64,000 bases of DNA from Daphnia carinata (Eukaryota; Arthropoda; Branchiopoda; Diplostraca; Daphniidae): the NCBI RefSeq assembly GCF_022539665.2, contig NC_081340.1, positions 4,526,001 to 4,590,000 of the forward strand, in the 5' to 3' direction. The translations under genes and the position numbers were made by a program. Positions 1 through 14,425 of this stretch are shown in pieces. The notes below the pieces were generated by a model. It ran no database searches. It was not told the DNA's origin and saw only the letters and a program-made list of their open reading frames with translations. Within the stretch, counting starts at the first letter, position 1. The number at the start of each line of letters is the position of its first letter.

Positions 1-3000
1 AATTGATATTTGGATTTGTGAATAGCTTATATAATTAATTGTATTTCTTGTTTTAGTTAACTGTCTAATATTCAAAAGATGAGATTCCTTGCCACTATCT
101 GCAGGGAAACCACTCAATTGAAAATATAATCCGTTTGTCATTCAAGAAAATGTTTCCGCGTTTGAAGAAAATTCTTCAATCAGGATCGTTATACCAAGTA
201 TAATTTTAGTCTTACTATTACTTATCGTCATTTTCGTTTATTCTAAATATTATAATCGTGAAGCCTTTATGCAATAGATGCCGCTAAATGCCTTTCCTGT
301 TGGCTTGGAAGAGCTGTACTGCATTTAAGTGGCATACGATACAGAAAAAGAAAAGTGAGATCAATACTGACTACTTACTTGGCTTTTTACAATACTATAA
401 AGCCAAGAGTGAATTATCGGAACTAACCCCTCGCAATATAGGATTTAAAATAAGTTTCTTCAGTATCAACTAATGAAGGATTCTCATTTTTGCAATGGAA
501 AATCGAAAAACATATAAATTGCCAGTAAAAAAAAACAAAAAAACAAAAAAACGAAACAAGAACGCCAGGTGACATTTCGATTTGCTTCGAGAGAAATTAA
601 AGTGCAATCATACACTATTATCTCTAGGGCCAGAGAAAATCTAATATCTTCAGATAACCAACAGTGCGACGGTTGGCAAATATTGATCAGGTCGCCGTGT
701 CCGCTAGCCGACATGACGCTTGTTTCGTTGTTGTTTTTTTCCGTTGCATAAAAGCCTATCTGCCAGGTATGTAGAATGCTTTAGACTTTAAGCGAACAAC
801 GAGGTACGTGACAAGGGGCATCGAGTCCTGTTTGTCTCTATTTTTATCTTTATTATGCATTAGTACGCCATACGAACACCGTGCCAAAAGTACGCGGGCA
901 AAAGTAAAAGAAAGAAGTTTGACCCTATCGTATGATTGTCCTGCAGCTATTTACTTTTTCGATTAGTTTGTTCCAAAAGTTATTTTATAAAAGATTTTTC
1001 TGTTGTTTAGAGCTGTTCGTGCTTGCGGCCATTGGGTCACTACGTATACGTTTAAAGAAGGACTTCTGATATCGACGACTGTTTGTTGTTGCTACGCCAC
1101 AGCACTGTCTGCGCATAATAATGGGCTGATTCAAAATGCATAACCGAGAAAGAAGTTCATGCAAAACCCGTCTAGGTAACACACACTACTACTACGTAGT
1201 TCATAAAAACCTCGTATGCGTTCGTATCCTTAAGAAAATATTTGATTTTATGAAATTGGCCGATTCAATATGAAAATCTGATCGTCCTTGTACCAGAATT
1301 TCGAGGGTGAACCGATTTCGTACTAATTTCAATAAGCAATCTTAATTTAAAACTCACAATAGAATGAATTCGTTTCTGTTTTATGATAAGTTCCGTTAAA
1401 AACTTTTATCAAATGCCCGCTTATCGATACTAGCCACTCCAATCGTCAACGTTTGTAGAGGCGAAAAACATTGAAAATATTTTATGGTATCATTTTTATT
1501 GCGCGTTTAACGAAGTCTATGCATTCGCCGTAACGTATTGACCGTGACCAATGGTATATGCATGTGTAATTATTAATATTTATTCACGGAATGGATACGT
1601 TATAGCGGGTAGCATTCATTAATAGGCCAGTGGTGTTTCGCGTACATGTTTCTCGTTTCTAAAAATTTCAGTTCTGGAAAAAAATTGGAAGCGAAAAATG
1701 TGATACTATTTCATGCTGGAAATAAGAGTCTTGTAAGTTAACAAAAACCCAACTTTTCAAATTCCATGTATGTTTACAAATTCAAAGAAGAAAGAAAAAA
1801 AAATGATCCCACGGGTTATGGTTATGTTGCTAGCATGACTATGTATCGATTTGGCAACCGGAGATGTGTTGTCCGGTCGTATACGGATTTCCAGTTTTAG
1901 ATTCAAATTTCGTTTTCCGGCAGACTGGACACAGATTTTTTTTTAATTTTTAAAACGACATGTATGATTCAAAATAATCCCGACGTTCTCGCTCTTGTGC
2001 TCTCGATGATTCTCAGAAGAAAATTATGGTTTTCTTTAGTGTGGGTAAATTCTGCGGAATAGGTAGGTCGTTATGGTGTTTCTTTTTCATATGTTCCGGT
2101 CTGTAGCAGCTTCCGGACATGGCTTTTTAACTTATGTTTCCTTGTCTGGCAATTCTTCGTAATTGGTCAATGATGCAGCACAATTTTTAAAAAATCAACA
2201 AATCATCATGTCAAATAGGATACACACCATTCTGAAAGCAAGAATTACCTATTGATCAATTACCTATTTGTCTTGCGTATAATCAAATGAAAAGATCGCC
2301 TTCAAGCCTGTTATTTTTTGAATATTATTAAGGTTTACTTTCTCTTATTAAGTCATATTAATAATAGTAGAAATAATGGCGCAGCTGGTTGTCTTTAATA
2401 TTTATTTTTGTGTTTGTTTTTCTTTCAGGATTTATCCGGTAACTGTAGTTGGCGGCAGGTTAAAAAGGACCAGGTATTTGTTGGTGTATTATTTATACCA
2501 AAGAGAAAACGAACAAAAATATATCTTAAAGACAAGCGGCATATACAGAAAGCCCGGGAGCTATGTTTTCTTTTTTCTTTACCCGCATCTTCTTCAAAAG
2601 TTCCAAATTAGGAAGCGACATTTTAGTTGTGTTTTACTTCGCAGTTTTTACACAAGTTTCAACGAGTCTTCGGCGATGTCGGTAGAGCGCAACGAGAAAA
2701 TCGGTGGAGCGTTCACTTCTCTCCAAAACCGGTATTAATTCAATTAATCTTTTCTTCGGAATTTCTTTTTTTAGTAGTTGTCGCAAACATATAGTTCGAA
2801 AACCGTTGACCTTTTTGGAGAAAAGGGCTTGTTCGTTATTCAATTGCCATTGTTGTTTCTATTTTGCTGATTCAGACGAACTATTCAGTTTGAAGCTTCA
2901 TTGTTGCTGCTGGTTTTCAGGTAAGCCTTTGTTTGTTTCTTCATCATTTGCACCTGTTGGAACAAGTTTTGCTTGGGAAAAAAAACAAGTTGCCTATCTT

Positions 3001-5143
3001 TCTCTTGCCAGACAAGAAACGTTCGTCGTTTCTTGTTCTTGAAAACCTCCACGTGGTGCAGCTAAAATTTATCGGAGACTTTGAAAAGAATTGCTGTGGG
3101 TCAGGTCTTCGTCCCTGTCGGTATGCAATCATACGCTCATCAGCTCTATAAATCAATAGCCATTCCTCGTTTGTCAAATCTATTTCATTGTGACAATCGA
3201 CATCTTCGTACATTCGCTTTTTTTTTCCAAGGAATTTTTTTTTTCCTCTTTATTTTTGTATTAGCCCGTAGTTAACTGTTCCCTAAGTTTGGCACCAGCA
3301 TATCCATACATGTCATTTATTAATGTGTAGGCGCCTTGTATGTTTGAAAACATCTAGGACGTTTTTTTTTTCTTATTTTCTTAGAAATTAATGTGTTTTA
3401 TATAAATGTTTGTAGTGAATATTTCTTTTGTAACCAGTAGTCCATCAATCGAGATGTTCTACCGGGTTTCCACACGATGAAATATTTCCTTAAACCGAAT
3501 GTGAAAAGAAGAGCATATATATGCGCCCTGTGTTTCTCGTGTGCTTTCAACCATTTAAACTCACTGGACGGGTCAGCCCCTTCCGTCGCGTGCACTTAAT
3601 TATGGTTTACTGGGAGAGGGGAATAACGAAAATCTTTACACAAACATTTCCTGTAAATTCGTGGAAGGGCTCCACGACATGTGCGACAGTTTCCCCCCCT
3701 CGTTTTTATCGCCCGATAGAAATGGAAAAAAATCTGATCCTGTGGGAACCAGCCAAAACAGGTCCAAATGTCATCAACTAACTCCCTTTTTTTTTAAATT
3801 TTTCAAAATATATATTTAAAAAAAAAAGGGGGGGGGGGAAGACCTTGTATAAATATCCTCCGGAGCTCAATAGATGTTTTAACATTCATTCGAAAAAAAA
3901 AAACCATCAGAGGAAAAGTTTGATTTAAAAAAGAAAATCCTTATCGACAAACCCTATCAGGGAATCACGAGATGCACTTTAAGAAATGTCCCCTGCTCTC
4001 TCCCACTTTAAAAGCATAACCTCTTAGACAGCTATATATTTACATATACGGGAAAAAAAAGAAAATACCTTTGTACACAAACAAGGGCAATATTCAAGTC
4101 TTCTTTGTAAGGAAAATCGCACGACTGTGATGTCTTTTTCCTTATACCTGGTGGCTCCTAGTATAGCAACAGCTTTTTTTTGTTAAATTTGTTCTTGAAT
4201 ACCCATTTTTAAAGGGGGGGGGGGAAGAGAAATGTCGTTTTTCTATGGTTTATAAAGGAATACTCCCACCCGAAAATTGTGATACAAAAATGGTGGAAGG
4301 AATATAGGGGGAAGACAAATGAATATCGCATTTTGTTGCTGTTCAAACGTTTTTCTCGGAAAGACCACTTCTTTTTTTCTCGCCATATGGAAAAGCCCAA
4401 CTTCTTCTACTTTCAAGACATTGAAATAAAAAAATATGTGGATGTATATATAAACCCCCGTGCAGCACAGGACGAGAATTCTTTTCTTGTGGTTTGTCTT
4501 CGCTCACGTCTCTCCGACTCGTCGGCAATTGTTTAGCTTTTTTGTTTGAAATAGAATTCTTGGAAACGAGAGACGAGTATGTACCAACAAAAACATGGCT
4601 CTCTTCTTCCTTTCACTTCCCTTCTGCCTATTCGGGTTTTAAACATTTAGTTTTATACGTGCTGTTCAATGGTCAACCCTTGCATGAAGATTTTTCCAAT
4701 TATAATCCGCTCTTTTGTTTCCAGCTGCCGATTTCAAACAAAACCTGGTTGCTCCTTTTTCTCAACAATTTTCCTTCCCGATTTGAATTTACCGATTCTT
4801 TTTTTGCATGGGGGTAGTTAAGATGAGAAACAGGTCCATCTGGATTGCAACTACAATTTTTCCCCAATATTTTGTTGTTTCAAGCAGCTCTTCAAAAAAG
4901 GTCATAAAAAAAAGAACGTGTACTTGGCTGTGCGAAGATCCGGTTCATTTTTCATTTTTCACGCGCAAAAAAGGACGGCAAAGTACAAGGGAGGCACTGA
5001 ACTGAAAGAATTGAAAATGGCTGTCGCCATTGAAAGGAGCTAGCTCACTGTATACAAAAAAAAACGAGGGAAAAAACAAAAGAAAGAGGGCGGAGAACAA
5101 TGTGGCAAGGTGAAGATGTTATTTTACGGTTAAAGATTATCTC
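1..5143. other. Intergenic stretch, no gene recognised
   Basis: AT-rich sequence with many A/T homopolymers and G runs (for example near 3826-3838 and 4215-4224). Open frames here are short, lack recognisable domains and are not linked by convincing splice signals. It may hold distal regulatory DNA of the Domeless-type gene or an upstream neighbour, but nothing specific can be supported. Confidence 0.6.
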
Positions 5144-5243
5144 GCCGCCAGATGGCAGCATATTAGAAATTTAACCAGACCCTTTCCGTGTCTTTCTTTT
5201 GGACATCAGTCAGTACGTTTTCCCGCTTAGAACCGATCAGACG
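5144..5243 (+). promoter_or_regulatory. Candidate Inr/DPE core promoter with CTCF-like box, probably for the Domeless-type gene
   Basis: A CTCF-like core (CCGCCAGATGGC, 5145-5156) lies about 65 bp upstream of overlapping initiators TCAGTC and TCAGTA (5206-5215). Counting the A at 5212 as +1, AGACG sits exactly at +28 to +32 (5239-5243) and fits the DPE consensus RGWYV. The same three-part arrangement occurs at the alpha-tubulin genes of this window. The nearest downstream gene on this strand starts translation at 8048, so a non-coding first exon and a leader intron are inferred. The donor of that leader was not identified. Confidence 0.5.
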
Positions 5244-8047
5244 ACTACGGCTTTCACTGAGCTAAACTTTTCAGTGATACATTAGTGTCAGTGATATTCA
5301 CGTTTTATCTTTCTTCGTAAAAGAAAAAAGAGATACTTGTGCTATATTATCGTCGTAAAATTTATGGCTGTTTCACTATCAGTGGCTTAGGTTCTATATA
5401 TTTGTTTGTTGTTTTTTTGGATTTTTTTCCTGCACATTATCTAAAACCTTAACGGACTGACAAACACCAGAGAAATTTCGCAACCTCAATTGCGAAACGC
5501 CCGCGTGATCAAAAGCTTTGGGATCGTCGGATTTCTTCGCAGTCGAATGGTACGTCTTGAACATCGTATTTCTTTCTCTCGCCAAGCTTTTACCGGGAGC
5601 TAAAAGAATTGGTAATATACTTGAACTCAAAGCTGGAGTTATTTATTTTGCTCGTTATGAAAGCAGAAATCTTTTCAAAGTTGCGATTCTTCAATGTCGA
5701 AACAAGGACGGCCATGAAGAGCGTGGTCTAGCTATTTTTGAACTTAGCAACTCAAATTCAGATTTTTTTGCGTCTGGTTTGTTGAAAACGAAATCACAAA
5801 AAAATTGGAGATTTTTTAAATTGCGCCTTTCACGTCTAAATTATCTAACGGCGGTGGGTGGGTTGAGGGCTGCAGCACTCCCAAAATTTTTAAAGAATGC
5901 GTTCAATCACTTTGGACGTAAGAAATAGTAGTAGTCGTGGAGTCTAAGGAATATATATACATATAAAATCTGTTGGCAAATGTTCACGTAGTAACAAGGA
6001 AGAAAAGAAGAGAACGTCTTCCAAAATCAACAACACCCACACACATCAGCACTGCGCGCGTGCATGTTTATATTTAACGGCGCATTCGTCGACTTCTCTC
6101 TTCTACTGCTTGAAACTTAGGGTCCCAGCAACACGCAATGGTTTTTCAAGCCAGCAATGAAGTAGAAGGATACTTGCCGAGGAGCTCCTGGCTCTCAAAC
6201 ATGGCCGACCTTAATATCACTGAGTGAAAACCGGTTGGAGGCATTGCGATGTTTCTCTCTCTTTTTCTCCTCAATTCACGATTGTGATCACAACGAATGC
6301 ATAATGAAGCACTGCGGATACAAGTTAGATGGTGACGAGAGAGCCCCTCAGCTCTCTCTCTCTCTCTTTTTTCACGCTTCGAAAGAGCTTATACACCAAC
6401 GGGAGCCAACGACTTTTTAATAAAGGAGTCCTGTCTCGACATCTCACGCGCTCAGGCAAGGCCATCTAAACATAGATTAAAGAATAATATAAGAACATTG
6501 AGCCAGCCTAAATATCAACACAGCTTAGGGGTTAGACGATGCGGTCACGTCTCTAAACATAATTTTTCCAACCTGGATATCATTTCTGTCTGATTGGTTT
6601 ACTTGTATTGTTTGGTTCCACGAGCGTGGTTAGAAAAGCCAAAAAAAAGGGATTAGAAACATGGCCAAAAGAGTAACTTGGGGCCATGGTGGTAGACACA
6701 CTGACATGCTAGTGGCTGACGAAATTTTCGCGTGAGTAACTTGGGGTTAACTAAAGGTACAGGCAATGTCCGTGTGATCACGAATATACCCATCTCCGTA
6801 AATATTGAGGTCGTCGTTATTTATCATTGAATTTCTTCTGCATGGAGAAATACAAAAGAAAGAGCGACACAATCGGTTGGGTTCTACTTTAGACACCTTT
6901 AGGTCTGAAGACCTGGTGTCTCTTTCCAATAGGCTTACGGTTTGTTAATTAATGTCGTGTGGAAGTATAGTGGGAACAGACACCAAATTAGAGAGTAAAG
7001 TTGCAGGGTCGATTTTTCTATACGCAGTGTAACTGTAAGCAGCATGAGGCGAATGCCAAAAAAACGAAAAAAAAAACTTGCCTGCTGGCTGAATCGTTGT
7101 CCTGACTCATTCGAAAAAGAGAGAGAGACGCATATCCAACTCGTTTTTCAAGATTTTTCTTTCCTTCAAAAAATGTTCGTTTCGAAACTTTCGATGTTTC
7201 ACGAACCAGTTAAGTAAATATAACTTGGACTGCTTATTAATTACATTCGTTTTTCTTTTTAAGGGTTTTTCCTTTTTGACACGTAGACCATAGATTTCTT
7301 TTTCATTGAACGACGCAAAAAAAGGGAATCTTTTGAAAACGGGATCGATAATGCGTGTTTCAAAATGGCAACGTTGCTCACCCAAGGGTATATACACACC
7401 AGACATCTAGCGTAGCCTCCCACCCCATTTTAAGATGGCAACAGCTCAGTGGTAGTTTCCACGAAAGATTTGCTTCACATTTCTTCACGCAAAGTCGTCA
7501 CAAAAATCTAGATCAATTGAACTTTTGAACGTGCTGTGTAATTATCTGGATTGTAACATAATCTCTATCGGGGTAAACATATAAACATCCAATGTGAGTT
7601 TTTTTGGACGAAAAACTTGAGTTGTTGCCTTGACGTTTCTTGGCATCAATTGTGCATTGACGCCAGTTCGGTTGATTCAGTGAGCAAAAGGATTGTCATC
7701 TTGTGCTCTTTATGTTGTCTGGAGATGGATTGTTCATACATATTCAGGTTTCTTCGATTTTTCTATGCGATTAAGTCACATTCCTCGCTCGCTTCTTTTT
7801 TTGCCTATCTCCAAAGTATCTGTTTTTTTTTGTGTGTTCAAGGTTGTTGTCAGAATATATGCATTAGATTCTACCAAGACCTGTTGCTGTTAAGCCCTGA
7901 AGTGACTTGACCAACCTAACCAGTTTTTTTGTTCTTGTTGCTGTGTGAATATTTTAGATGGTGATGCTTTAGAGAGAACCCTCTCTGGCAAAAGCTGTCC
8001 ACCCTGATTCCCACATCCATCTGTATTCTACTCTATTTTCAAACACA
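5244..8047 (+). other. Probable 5' leader exon(s) and first intron of the Domeless-type gene
   Basis: No protein-coding exon is evident. A plausible 3' splice site (ATTTTAG at 7951-7957) directly precedes a four-codon upstream reading frame (ATG GTG ATG CTT TAG), then the leader running to the start codon at 8048. Open frames at 5518-5928 and 7107-7406 have no recognisable family features and are treated as chance. Confidence 0.4.
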
Positions 8048-11000
8048 ATGTCGAGACTATTGAAAAAAGGCCTTCGTGCTTGCCTTGTTTGTGTAATTAT
8101 CACAATCTTGTGGAAGACGGCCCTTGCCAATGACTGCAACATTGGATTCCTGTCTACGGGATGTGAGTACTTGTCAAAACGGCTTGTGCATGCCTCTAAA
8201 TCATTCTGACAGGCTTTGTAACATGATCTATTGACCTTGCCAGGGATATCACCACCTGGAGATCTGCACATTGAAAAGGGTAAACCCTGGGAAATGTTCT
8301 GTGTCCTCAACACATCACACCCAGATGGGCAAGGTGGCTCTTGGCGGAACCTTAGCTTCTACATTGACAATAAACTGGCACATGAACCGACAGTGAAAAA
8401 ATTTAATGAGACGGCAATTCGTCTTTATGTACCAGTGTCCGAAGTGTCCCCCAATAGCCCTCCGCACGACTTCTACGGAGTTACTTGCAAGCAGAATCAT
8501 GCGACTGGTATCTGCGTTCGCCATGTCTACGTTGGATGTAAGTGCTCGTTTCTCTTTTGACACGAACCACACCCGTCGCCACAACACATAAAGCATTGGT
8601 TGTTTCTTTTGCAGATCCTCCTCAAGACGTGACGGATTTTAAATGCACCTCCTACAACTGGGAGCGGCTGGAATGCGTTTGGCGCGAGCCGCACAACCCA
8701 ATCGAAACTACTTACGCCCTATCGTACAAAGTTTTGTTGCGATCGAGGTAAGATCCATCATTTCAGTTTGGTTAGTTTTTTTTTTTTGTTTTCGTATTCA
8801 TCGCTCCGAAAAGAGTCAGAGTGGGTTTTACGGATGTTCGCAAACAAAGAACAAAGCAAAATGATCAACACTGTGTGCCGTGGGTTTATCAGTCAGCATT
8901 GTTGGTTCGATAAAAAAAAAACGAGTTTTTTTTCGTTTGTTCAGCCTCGCACTGTATGCGAAATTCAGACAAAATTTTCGATCCATGGTTACCTTGTGTA
9001 GACTGCGCACGAAACAAGACCTTCCGCCGTCCCACCTCCATCGTTTTCTAAGTGACAGCGAAAACCTTTCACTGTCGTTTTTTTTCCCCCTTCGGTTGGA
9101 TTTGGAAATTTGCTAGTTCTAATGTCCTTGACATGTGATGCATCGAGCAATCACGAAACATGGATATGTCTTAATAAACCCCTCCGAAAATTGAAAAAAA
9201 GGGAACAAAAATCTTTCCCATTTTCGGGACCTCTTTTTTCCTTACGCCAATGTTCTCAAACGTCTAAATTCCTTTCCCGTCACTCTCTTTGCTCTTTCAT
9301 TTTCACATATGTTTAAACACACACATTTATTCTCTTCCTTAAAAAAGAAATACGCACACACATTTTGCACGAGCACACACCCCTTTAAAAGCAACATCCG
9401 CACTTGTACGTTTCATTCGCCGTATTTCGCAACTTGAATTTTTAAATTAATATTTTTTTTTAACTATTTATTTCGTGACCTAAATGTGAATGAAATATGT
9501 TACCAGAAGCTTTTTTTTTGCACGGCCTTCTACGAATCTGATCAAATTTCTTCTATAAAAACGCCCGTTATTTTTATTTCTTTAAAATTCGAGAGTTCCA
9601 GTTGGGATTTTTAATCGTTACTATGCAACTGTGTCACGAGCGCTTCTATTTTTCACTTGTCCCCAACACCACAATGATACGTTTTTAAAAAAAAACTTTG
9701 TAACTTTGTCTTTTTTATTTTTCAATTTCTGGTTGCTTCCATGTCCACGTTTTTCTCGTTGGCTAATCTCGTTTTTTCTTTTCTGTTTTTTCCCCTTTTT
9801 TTTCAAATTTACCCTGACATTCCTCTAAAACAAAATTCGTCCTGAATGCTCTTCGTTCATCTGTTCTTTTTTTTTTCATGATCAATCAACACCAAAAACA
9901 CAACAACTTTTCGGTGCTGTTTTTGTACACGTCCTTATCATTTTGTTTCCTACTTCCACCTCCTCTCTGTTTTTCATTTCCAAATTTCTTGCACTACGTT
10001 CGGCCGGGAAGTCCGTGTCCCGAGTATAAAACGTTGGCGAAAAAAAATGGGCAACGGACGCGAAGTTGCATATATTCGCTCGACAGCCGCCCATACTACC
10101 GCAACAGTCTGCGCAACTTCAGCTTCGTCTTCGACATGGCCAATGCTCTGCCGCCGGCTCTCCCTGTCAAACAGCACATTGCAGCCATTGATATCGATGC
10201 TCACAGTTAGTCTTTGTCAATCTTCATACTTATTTTTTTTTTTTTTTCTTTTGTTTGACCTCAGCCTATCACTCTAATCTCTCTACTTTTTTTTCTATCC
10301 CGGTTCTCTTTTCCTCTCCCAAACAAACCAACAACTCGGATTTTATTTTTTCCTTCTGGATTATTTTTTGCATGCATTTTGGGATCTCTTTTGTGGCTTT
10401 ATTCGGTGCGTGGTTTTTTCTTTGGAAACAACACAAATTCCTTATTGACAACTTTCTCCTACCCGTTTGAGACTTTCATAACAAACGGCGTCCCGACAGC
10501 CATGTCTCTCAATGTCTGGACATTTGGAGATGTTATGGCCGATCGTAAAAAGAAAACCTTTGGGGTACAGTGTGAATCAGAATGAGCTAGACAAATTTTG
10601 CACACAGACACACGTACAAAAGAAAATTGCAATGTTTGCTTGGCTTTCAAGATGAGTCTCTTCTCGTGTGGGTCTCGACAACGATCCAAATGTTTTCTTT
10701 TTTGAACGATCGGTTTGGTTGATAACCCCTTTCTCTCTTTGGTTTTTTTATTTTTTGGGTTTCACCATTTTTTTTTTCTTTTCTTGTTTAACGCTGTGTG
10801 GAGAAAGACTAACGCATTCTTAGAAGCATTTCGCTTTTTTTTTTCGTTTGAAGTTAGGAAATATCGTTTCATTTTCGAAAAAAAATTATGTTCTACGTAG
10901 ATTAAGTTTATCATAGGTCAACAACCGATTTCCCCCTCCCCCCCTTCCGATCCGTCTCCTTTTCCAGAAAATCCCTTTTGGGCAACAAGGGTGGGTGGTA

Positions 11001-14000
11001 AGGGCTGCACCCGAAAGTTTTTCTCTGCATGTCACGCATGTGAGCGATTAATCGGTGTCATCCATCATCAAACTAGTAGTGTGTATTCCGATGAATTCGC
11101 CGGCTTGCGCCTTTTTATATTTTTTTTTTGTGGGCTTCAAATATGAAACTTGGGATCATCTTCTAAAAAGGCGTAGATATTTAAAAAATGCATAACAAGG
11201 AAATATTTTTTTTTCTAGTTCTGTTGCGTCTCGTCGCGCTTGAACGTGTCGGGTGTCGGTCATCGTCCGTCACCCTCCGTTTGGTATTTAAATAGATACG
11301 GCGGGATTTGAAGTTTTCTTGCTTTGGCCTTTTTCTTCTCTGGAAACGGGGGGATTTTCGTGGAATGAAACGTGTTGTCTGAATAGGAAACTCAACTTAT
11401 CCGTTTTTTTTTTCCGTTCCGTCATCAGATTTGCGTCTTCCAATGTCATCCGGTCTAGGAATCATTTGTTTGTCTTTCGAGATTTCGTGGCCCGAATTTT
11501 CCCCGAAAACAGATCCGCTGTTTTTATTATGTCAGCGTCGTGTTGAAATTCTTTTTAGAAAATCCAATAGTCTCAAATAGAAGTTGATGTTTGTTTTTTA
11601 AAAGGATCACTGCACATGAGCAATTAAATATGCGTTTTTCATTTATGCGCCTCTGCGAGGTGTTGTGGGAAAGCAGGAAGGGGGAGGTGGGAGGGTGACA
11701 AGCCAAAGAGATTATTGATCGATGACGTCCGAAGCTGCAAGTCGACTCTTGTTGCACTTGCCCCTCTTTTGATTACGTGCGTCTTTCGTTAGTGAGAAAG
11801 GCAGGCGGGAAGAGAAGCAAATGTCGATGTTCTCTCGTGTTCTTTTTAACCACTTCGGGATGTTATCCGATAGTGGCGTTATCCGAGCTGCCGACAACAT
11901 AAAACTAAGAATTGTTTTTAAAATTTGTTACATTGAAGAAAGCTCACCCACTCTGATCAATTTTTTGAATGATTTACGTCAGACCACAGTTTGTTTTTAA
12001 TTCAAAGCTTTGTGTACATGTAAAAAAACAAATCCATTCGAACGCGTCCAATCCACAAATAGGCGGATGACAACACCCTGCCCGCAATCGCGCCGCTTCT
12101 TATCCAAGACGGTCGACGCCAATGATCAACAGGGCTCGTGCGAATGGAGCGAAGGTTCAACGCCGAGCTACCAATACACGGCGAAATCATTTAATTTTAC
12201 CATGACCATGTCCAACGAATTGGCCGCCAACAAGACCCAGTACCTCGGATTGGTAGACAATTATGCTATCGGTAAGTTTCCGGAAGGAGGAACACTACTC
12301 ATTTTGTGTTGTTTTTTTCCATACATTTCTTCATTATCATTTTCTACAACTCTCTCTCTCTATTTCTTGAGGGAAAAAGTCATATTTGACATTCTTACTA
12401 GTTTATTTAAGGCAAACTTTCTTTATTTTTCATTGCATTTGTGTTGAGACAATTTGACCAGTGTGGGTTGGTGTGGTGGCTTTTGAATTTTCTATTGTTT
12501 TCTTCTCCCTTTTTTTGGACTAACCAACTGCATGATGGGTTTGTTTTTTTTTCCCTCCCTGGTAGTCTACATATATATGCCCTCCATATGTGGGCGATGG
12601 GATTGGAATTTATCGAGATTATATTGGAACGGTACACAATAATATTGCTTAATATCTTTCTTCTGTTGTGGGAAAGAGTTGGGGGATGTGCAATGGTTGT
12701 CTAAAGATAATCTAATTATTTCTGGAAAACGCACAGTGATCCCCAACCGGATGGAGAATTTAAATCAGACCGAGGCCACGCCATTATCGGCAAAAATTAC
12801 ATGGAGAGTGCCATTCAATCTGCAACTGTTTCCTCCAGGATTGGAATTCAGAATCGCATACCATATTCAAGCCAGCTGGGTGGACAGCACCGTTTTTCAT
12901 GTAAGACTTGTCAATGAAACATTGTTGAGAATTTCATTTTCCTCTGAAAATTAATTTCATACATTCCCTAAGCAATGAAACTCTCATATTTATACTTTTT
13001 TTTTTTTTTTTCAACGTTGAATTCCTTAGAATGTGCCCGAAACCGAATCGTTGACATGGACGAATAAATCAGTCAAATACGACCTGGCCATACAATTACC
13101 GTACGCCAATACCAAATACAATCTAAGCGTATGGGCACGATCAAGAGCTGCTGACCCAAACGATGAACGTTTTTGGTCTCAGGCGGCCATGCTTATCGTC
13201 AAGACAGCCGCTGACCGTATGTGACAAATTAATTCTTCTGTTTTTTGTTTTTCTTTGGAATTTACGTCACTGTGGGAAAGTGTATTAATCTTATCATTGG
13301 GAATGTCAATCACAGGTCCCTGTAGCGGTCCCGAAACATCGTTGGGAAGCTTCGAGGTTATCAATAACCGGTTGGATATGCGATCGGCCACGATTCGTTG
13401 GTCACAACTACCGAACGATTGCGAAAATGGGCCCGAAACAGGATACGAAATTACCATGCTGGATAGCCAACAAAATACCATGTAGGAACGCAAATTTGCA
13501 TTTATTATTATTTCTTGATTTATTTATTATTATGGTTTTTATCGTGACATTGTGATTGTTTAATCGACCGTATCGTTGGGTTTTTTTTCTCGTCCCTTCC
13601 AATTATTTTATGCCAGCGAATCAAAAAATATCAGCTCTGTTGAGACAACGAATGCCGTTTTCAACAATCTCACGAGAGACAAAGCTTACGAATTTGTTTT
13701 GCAATCGTACAACGATGTCGGATATTCCCCTACGTCGTCTCATGTCTTTATTCCCATGGCCGCCAACAGTAAGTGCCCCTGTCGTGTTTTTAATCCGTAC
13801 TTGACCTAATATTGATGCCGAATTTGTATTCTTTTTTTTCCAGTGCCTACACCGCCGGAGAACGTCATGCGAATTGCCTATAACGAAACGTTTTTCGGCA
13901 TCCAGTGGACTGCGTCGGTGCCCAGCAAAAGCCTTAGCATGGCTGCTTTCGGGCGTGCTCGAACTGACGATTCACTCAGTTACCCGCGAACACTGAGCAA

Positions 14001-14392
14001 CTACACGGTATTCTGGTGTAGGAGCGTACGCGATAGTCCGGTGCAGTGCGAGGGTCAGTTGTACACGCAAGAAGTTTCTGCAACAGACACATCGCTCAAT
14101 GTCACGGTGCCGGACCCTAGAGCCAACTATCAATTTGCCGTGGCTGCCAATCAGGGCAGCTACAGCAGTGGCATGGTGTGGTCTACTTGCATCGTCATTG
14201 CCAATGGCAACGGAAGCCAAGTGAAGCAAGTCGAGGTCGTGGCTGTTACTTCGTCTTCACTAGACGTTTCATGGCTCCTACCCTGCTCTGTTCAGAACGG
14301 CATCATCAACGCGTTTAATCTCTACTACTGCCCCATTGAAGATGGCGACAATTATGGGGAAGAAGAGCCAGACTGCCAAAGTAAACTGATTC

Positions 14393-14425
<33 letters not shown>

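Noticed and set aside
5518-5928. 136-codon open frame on + strand
   Set aside because: No recognisable domain and odd composition. It lies in the inferred leader/intron of the Domeless-type gene and has no splice or conservation support.
7107-7406. 99-codon open frame on the minus strand
   Set aside because: Lys/Phe-rich as expected from AT-rich non-coding DNA; no domain and no supporting signals.
14396-14423. Long A tract just after a Domeless exon, suggestive of a retroposed poly(A) tail
   Set aside because: It lies inside a normal intron with intact flanking exons and no target-site duplication or processed copy beside it; a simple homopolymer is enough.
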